From contig OZ026605.1 in the NCBI GenBank assembly GCA_964020085.1, positions 28,782,098 to 28,846,097 on the forward strand: a stretch of DNA of 64,000 nt, written 5' to 3'. This DNA is from Micromussa lordhowensis. Lineage: Eukaryota; Cnidaria; Anthozoa; Scleractinia; Lobophylliidae. The notes beneath the pieces were generated by a model that saw only the letters and a list, made by a program, of their open reading frames with translations, did not search any database and was not told where the DNA came from. A program made the position numbers and the translations under genes. Below, in pieces: positions 58,885 through 64,000 of this stretch (position 1 is the stretch's first letter; each line of letters begins with the position of its first letter).

Positions 58885-59640
58885 CCAATGGTGTTTTGAA
58901 ATGTTTTACTTTTTTTCTTTGCGCACTGTGTAGCTCAGATGTTTCTAAAATTTTGAAACGCTTAGGGTTAGGGTGAATCGGTATCGATCAGCAACAGCCT
59001 TAAAATGCCCTCCAAAATACCCGATGCTGGATTCCACCCCTTCAGCAATAATCGATTATGCTACCTTGTAGGTTATCGTCCATGCTTTTCCCACAGATAA
59101 AAGACCTTCCATTTAGCCCGCCATCGCCAGGTGTTTTCTAGCTTGCCTCAAAAATGTGAAGGAATGTGATCATGTGGGCTTACCTATTGTGCTTCGGTTA
59201 TATACCATGTGGGCTTTATTCAAATATGTTTCTCGACAGCGGCAACTGTTTCTCGCATCTTCAAAAAAAGTCTACCTGTTTCGGTAGTAGCCTGTTCCAG
59301 GCTCTCGGCAGAGAGCGAGGGAGAGAAAAAACGAGGGAGGACTAAGACAAGGAACAGCAACAGGAGAGCATTTCCATCTAATTGACAAGTTGACATTTTT
59401 ACTTTTCGACACCTCATTAAACCAAGGGTAGGCAGAAGAGGGTCATTAAAGAAATTCTTACAGGCTCTCTCCCTCCCTTCCTCACCTAAGTCCTCCATTG
59501 TGGTTTTATAATCTCTCGCTCACCTTTTTTTTCGCTTGTCCCCAACTACCACGAGCCTGCAACAGGCTAATGTTCATGTTTATTCTTGAAGCAACAAGTC
59601 ACGCAAGGCTTGCAATGAACAATGATTTCGGTGTTCGTGG
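58475..59640. other. 3' flank of the methyltransferase, simple repeat, no further gene
   Basis: A (TTA)n microsatellite occupies about 58826-58882. The minus-strand frame at 59220-59498 has no recognisable domain. Nothing else is supported. Confidence 0.35.
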
Positions 59641-60860
59641 CCTAAAAATGATTGATATTAGCTCCCTTTAGTAAATCTCTCAAAACCACATTGATTAAAA
59701 AATATTTACATAACAATAACAAGGGAAAATGGAAAATCTTTTTTGAAATAGCCCTAAAAAATATGGCTTTCAAAACTTTTTTTCCTACAACCTCAATGTC
59801 AGAGACACCTCATCGACAGTAAAGGTGAAACATCTTTTGGAACTGGACAACACCTTTCTTTCGTTAAATGAGTTCCGCTGTAAGTATGAAAAAGACCCTT
59901 GCCCGCTCATGGATTAATATCGGCTTATAAGTCTCTTCAGACTGACTCTAATTTTCAAGATATACGGAACACCAACTACGAATATGAGCCACTTACAACA
60001 ACAATTTTAAAAGTCAAAAAAGCAGCTTCATTAATATATAAAAAACAGATTAGTAACAAGAGTTTAACCCCAGAGTCAAGTCAAAATAAGTGGCTAGAGG
60101 ATTGTAGCCTACCAATAAATGACAACATAAATTGGACTGCTGCCTATCTTTTGGCTACAAAATGCACCCTGAAAGCACTAAGCTGATAGAGTTTCAGTTT
60201 AAATTCTTACATAGATGCATACCAACCAATAACTTTTTATTTAGAATAGGTCAAGTGTACAGGGTGATAAAAATTGCAATTTTTGCCACACCTCCTCTCT
60301 CATCTGAGTCATTAATGCATCTTTTTTGGTCTTGCCACTAAACATCTCACTTTTGGAATAAAGTTACTGAATGACAGAAAAACTTAAATTTACTTCCTAG
60401 AGATAATACTTTGACAAATATTACTACTGAGACCAGATATAGTTTAAATTTCTGGCGGTTTGCTTCCCCAGCAAACCGCCAGAAATTAAAACTCGCCAAA
60501 ATGGCTCTAAACAGCCTCCAGGAACTCAGAAACATCAAAAAAACGCAATGCAAACATAAGATAAGCCACTTTTATTAAATTATTTTCTATTCGTAGCATT
60601 TAGAGCAATTTTCGAGGCATTCTCATACATTGTCTTATAAACGGCTAAAACCGCCAACAGCATTATGTCACATATTAATCATATTCCACGTCTGGGCCGC
60701 CTGTGGTTCGAGTCGGAACCAACAATAATGTTTTTTAACACTAGAGTGCCGATACGGCGCAGTATGGACTGGAAATCATCTTTAAAACTGGTTCGTCAGG
60801 GAGGTCCTCAAAATAAAAATGTTCAAAAAAGTTTAAAATGCAAGTCAAGATAAAAAAATT
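59641..60860 (+). mobile_element. LINE (L1/Tx1-like) C-terminal fragment, heavily decayed
   Basis: Scattered plus-strand tracts match the RT C terminus: an NNNKGKWKIFFEIAL-like start near 59720, QNKWLEDC...INWTAAYLLATKC (60080-60170), IEFQFKFLHRCIPTNNFLFRI (60188-60250) and a CNFC-like knuckle near 60280. Stops and frameshifts are frequent. It is the same class as 454-1065. A short palindrome AATTTCTGGCGGTTTGC/GCAAACCGCCAGAAATT lies at 60448-60487. Confidence 0.6.
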
Positions 60861-62081
60861 TAAAAGTGAAAAGATAAAACAGAAAATGCTAAAAGCTAAT
60901 TTACATTATCTGATCACAAAAAAACTACTAACAAAATTGTAAGAATACGCAGCTTATAAAACGTATCGATGTTGCGCTTAAAAAAGTTACATGGCATAGG
61001 CTTTAAGAACACCGGGGAGAGATGTCCAGTCACTTAAACATCTGTAATAAGTTGTTCACTTGCCCCAATCAGTTCTTGGGTTAAGCAATCTGGGTAGGTA
61101 GCCGTTCCTTGTAAAATAGTCCTTCCTGGGACTGAGAGGGCAAACTAGCTATTCCAGTGCCCGCGTGCACCAACTTTCTTAAAAAAGTTTCAGCGGTAGT
61201 GGTGCGCGCGGCTCGCGCGCGGAGCTGTAGCCTACGTCAGCGACCAGATTGTGAAAAAAGATCTAACTATCTCTAACTACGGGAATGCTGCGCAGGCTAG
61301 CGGTGCTATGGTACAGTTTACCTGTCAAACTGCGGAAAGCACAAACTCTCACTAGTTTTAATCTCAGTTGCAGCGGTGTTCTTCATATTTTTCATATTTA
61401 TCTTAATAAGAGCAATTTGTTTGCTTGAAGCCTCAAAAAGATACTATGAAAAATATTGACGGAAGATATAACACACATGTCTCCGCATTATTCCCCGGTT
61501 CAGCGTACACGCAGCCTAGCCGCGAAATTATATGCGTAGTAAGGACGAGCAGTAAAATGACACTACCCTAACCCTATAGGAATGTCCTGCAAAGCACTGC
61601 AAAACTCGTACCTAGGCCTTTTCGCGCTGTGAAAAACCTTTGCTGGTTTATTAATATGATTTACATCCTTGCAAATTCGCGCAAAGATGATTTTCATTCC
61701 TTTGTTTGGTCTCTTCCTACTTAACAAAATTGTGTGCTCCCTGTGGTTACACCACACATTCACCTTGCGCAGTGGCGTCGTGGCATCTGAGATCATAGCG
61801 GACTCAGCGTTTAGCCTCCCCGTGTTGACCGGGGGGGACTCCCTATACTTTTTGCTCGCTAAGCGACTTGAATGCTTGAGGCGCTCCGTACTTCTACATT
61901 GCCTAATTCAAACGTTCACTTTGTGGTAGTCTTTCTAATTCGTGAGTATTAATAAAGGGAATGATGTTTTTTTTTTTCAAAAAGAATCCAAACTCATTGT
62001 AGATACAACAGTGAACAATATAATGCTTGTGCGTTAAGAGTGACTGCTAGTAGTCAAGTATAAAAATAATATACACTTAAT
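60861..62081. other. Intergenic, no gene seen
   Basis: Two overlapping, opposite frames near 61563-61929 show no family features. A GC-rich stretch with GCGCGCGGCTCGCGCGCG lies at about 61202-61220. No exons or RNAs are supported. Confidence 0.3.
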
Positions 62082-62172
62082 GTATGGTCCCGAGGGAAAC
62101 AGTCAGTTTCGTTTTCCCGAGAGTCAGGACTCGCGGGAATCCAAAACTAACTTGTTTCTCGAGGGACCATGT
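62082..62172. mobile_element. Small MITE or stem-loop element
   Basis: ATGGTCCCGAGGGAAACAG and CTTGTTTCTCGAGGGACCAT form imperfect inverted termini about 90 bases apart. It is non-coding. Confidence 0.5.
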
Positions 62173-62224
62173 TATATATTTAGACTTTCAGTCAACAAAA
62201 CGAGCACTGTGTACTCGGTCGGGA

Positions 62225-62500
62225 TAAGATACTCAACAATTTAGCTCCTGATTATTTGGTTGATCTAATCCATGTTTATGAATTTACGAGGAACCTCCGC
62301 TTATCTTCAGACAAATGGCGTCTTACTATTAATTAAGCCCTATAACTTAAAGAAATACGGTTTTAGGGCTTTTCTCAGTCATTGCCCCAATACTCTGGAA
62401 TGATTTGCCTATTGACATTAGATTGATCGATGATGTAAATAAGTTCAAATGCAAATTGAAGACCTTTCTTTTTAAGCGAGTTTATGAACTATCTTAGGTT
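62225..62500 (+). mobile_element. LINE RT C-terminal tail (CR1/RTE-type)
   Basis: LAPDYLVDLIHVYEFTRNLR, then YGFRAFLSVIAP, WNDLPIDIRLIDDVNKFKCK and LKTFLFKRVYEL match the common tail after the RT domain of many LINEs. One stop and one frameshift interrupt it. Only the tail is present. Confidence 0.7.
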
Positions 62501-63427
62501 CAACTGACTTTCGTAGTAAAATTTACTAAAAACAGATCAAAAGTTTTAGCCCTTGATATTCCTTTGAAATTCATTGAAATATTACCTTAACCTTTGTAGT
62601 TTATATCCATAAAATTCGCTAAATGTTATGACAAGGTTAAAAAATGGTTAAAAACGGTTAAACAGTAAGACACCCTACGTTTTCGACGTAATATCATCGT
62701 CCGCTAGTGTCGTAACTTACAATCGCTTGTTAATTAACGAAGGGAACAGTTTCGCCATGAAACAGTTAATTTGTTTGTTCAAGCTGGGGTGCCATTGTGG
62801 ATTATTAGGCCCTCTTAGGATTTTTCGCTTGTGAAAAGATTGGGCCAGCTAAAAGAAAGCAAAGGGTTCTCGCGTAGGTGACGGGCAGGTTCAGAGTCAT
62901 TGCATGTGTTTGAGTGTTCCACAATTTGCACCAGCACATTCCTCATGGCCTCACCGGTGCTGCACTGGCAACTGCCATTTGCACCAACCCCTCCCAGCGC
63001 AACCTCCCCCTTCCCCCTCATACTAACCCTCTGAGGGTCTGTATGAGGGGGGACAACAGTTTTGCTCGGGTTCGAGATCATTTTCGCGATCTTCGCAAAG
63101 AACATTCAGGCACGATAACGCTTTCGACGACGCTTTCTCCATCATTTTCTTTTTACGCGCCAAAGATGTGTTGTAATCAGTGTCCCTTCTTGGATCTGAA
63201 CCCTGAGAGATTACCGAAAATTTTGATTGACATGTTCGCCTTCTGATCCAATGGCAATGGCCCGTACGCCAGCGGGACTAACAAAAAATGTGCGTGATCC
63301 GAGCAGGCGGTTTCTCAGTTCTCTCCACCAGGCTCCTCGCGGCTTTGCTGTTTAGTTAGCGCGCTCAAATTGCTAAACCGCCAAGCTACACAGGTTATCC
63401 AAATACCGAGAACACGAATATTAAAAA
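62501..63427. other. Repeat-derived spacer, no gene supported
   Basis: Opposite frames at 62815-63246 mirror each other around a hairpin (CCCCCTCATACTAACCCTC / GAGGGTCTGTATGAGGGGG, 63012-63052), which suggests repeat origin rather than a gene. Confidence 0.35.
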
Positions 63428-63655
63428 ACAGAGAGACAGATTTTCAAGGATTTAGGCTGTTTTGTTATCAAATTGTTGAATAATAAAACAATTATCCTAC
63501 GAAATCGCGTGGAATATCGTCTGATACTTAGCCGACGAGGCCGTAGGCCGAGTCGGCTAAAATCAGACGATATTCCGCGAGATTGAGCAGGACAATTGTT
63601 TTATTATTCAACAAATTGATAACAAAACAGCCTAAATCCTTGTAAATCTCTCTGT
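63428..63655. mobile_element. Foldback element with about 95-bp arms
   Basis: CAGAGAGACAGATTTTCAAG at the left and its imperfect complement at the right frame arms that include TAGGCTGTTTTGTTATCAA and GAATATCGTCTGAT. The centre is a GC-rich palindrome (GCCGACGAGGCCGTAGGCCG). It is non-coding. Confidence 0.75.
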
Positions 63656-64000
63656 CGACATTTTCTCACATCACTTTTTCTTCCCACGAACGAAGCTACG
63701 TATACCGCCAGATATCTGTTACCTACGGATGACAGATATTGAGAGCATCATGACCATATTTGGATAGTGTTACAATTTGTTGAGTAATAAGGCCTATTAC
63801 ATACATCCAGGCATGTGACGGCAGAAGAATATACTGGCCTGTTATTACATTCATAAAGCTGGTCAGATTTCTCTGCCTGCTCCGAGCCTTTTTAACCCAT
63901 CTCCTTTCCAACATCCTCACACCCAATGAAATACAAGCCTTTCAAAAGAACTATTTAACTTTATTTGATCTGTACAAACCCTCTGGAATTGTGTACAGAA
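63656..64000. other. Right edge of window, nothing identified
   Basis: No feature is supported. A minus-strand frame (63926-63723) has no recognisable domain. Confidence 0.3.

Noticed and set aside
62815..63246. Pair of opposite open frames of about 100 codons
   Set aside because: They mirror each other around an inverted repeat and show no domain.

Overview
The window is eukaryotic nuclear DNA, most likely from an anthozoan cnidarian and probably a stony coral. The genes are split by GT-AG introns, intergenic DNA is AT-rich, and small inverted-repeat elements, tRNA-derived SINEs and broken retrotransposons are everywhere. The genes encode secreted PAN/Apple plus fibrinogen/collagen-type proteins of the sort I recall from coral skeletal organic matrix sets. 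The species cannot be fixed from the sequence alone.

The backbone is a local cluster of one secreted gene family. I could assemble five members exon by exon with matching splice phases: A (minus, 1484-8211), B (plus, 14387-18375), C (minus, 24156-27187), E (minus, 43160-45898) and F (minus, 50666-53390). The layout is signal peptide, PAN/Apple domain, an optional short cysteine-rich EGF-like exon, a 45-50 residue exon with a WIDP...CDM core, and a large last exon of about 180 codons beginning GGW and ending in W-[KR]-I-[YF]-[VL]-R. A, E and F carry the EGF-like exon and a PAN exon ending in phase 0. B and C lack it and their PAN exon ends in phase 1. Relics remain at 30594-31170 (a decayed last exon) and 39633-39842 (an orphan PAN exon).

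E and F lie in two nearly identical direct units of about 6.8 kb (40069-46994 and 47723-54487). A Penelope-like fragment sits between them, and an inverted copy of it lies to the right inside a terminal-inverted-repeat element (54483-56127). F has a 2-base insertion that shifts the frame of the last exon. The pair is either a recent tandem duplication or two haplotypes assembled side by side.

The region 31.2-39.4 kb is a transposon graveyard: a Gag-like ORF, a collapsed BEL/Pao element, an L1-like LINE and SINE/MITE debris. On the right, an apparently single-exon SAM-dependent methyltransferase (57683-58474) is the only recognisable non-family gene. The rest of 58.5-64 kb is LINE tails, foldback elements and simple repeats. 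Coordinates of spliced genes are gene spans from ATG to stop; exon positions are in the evidence.
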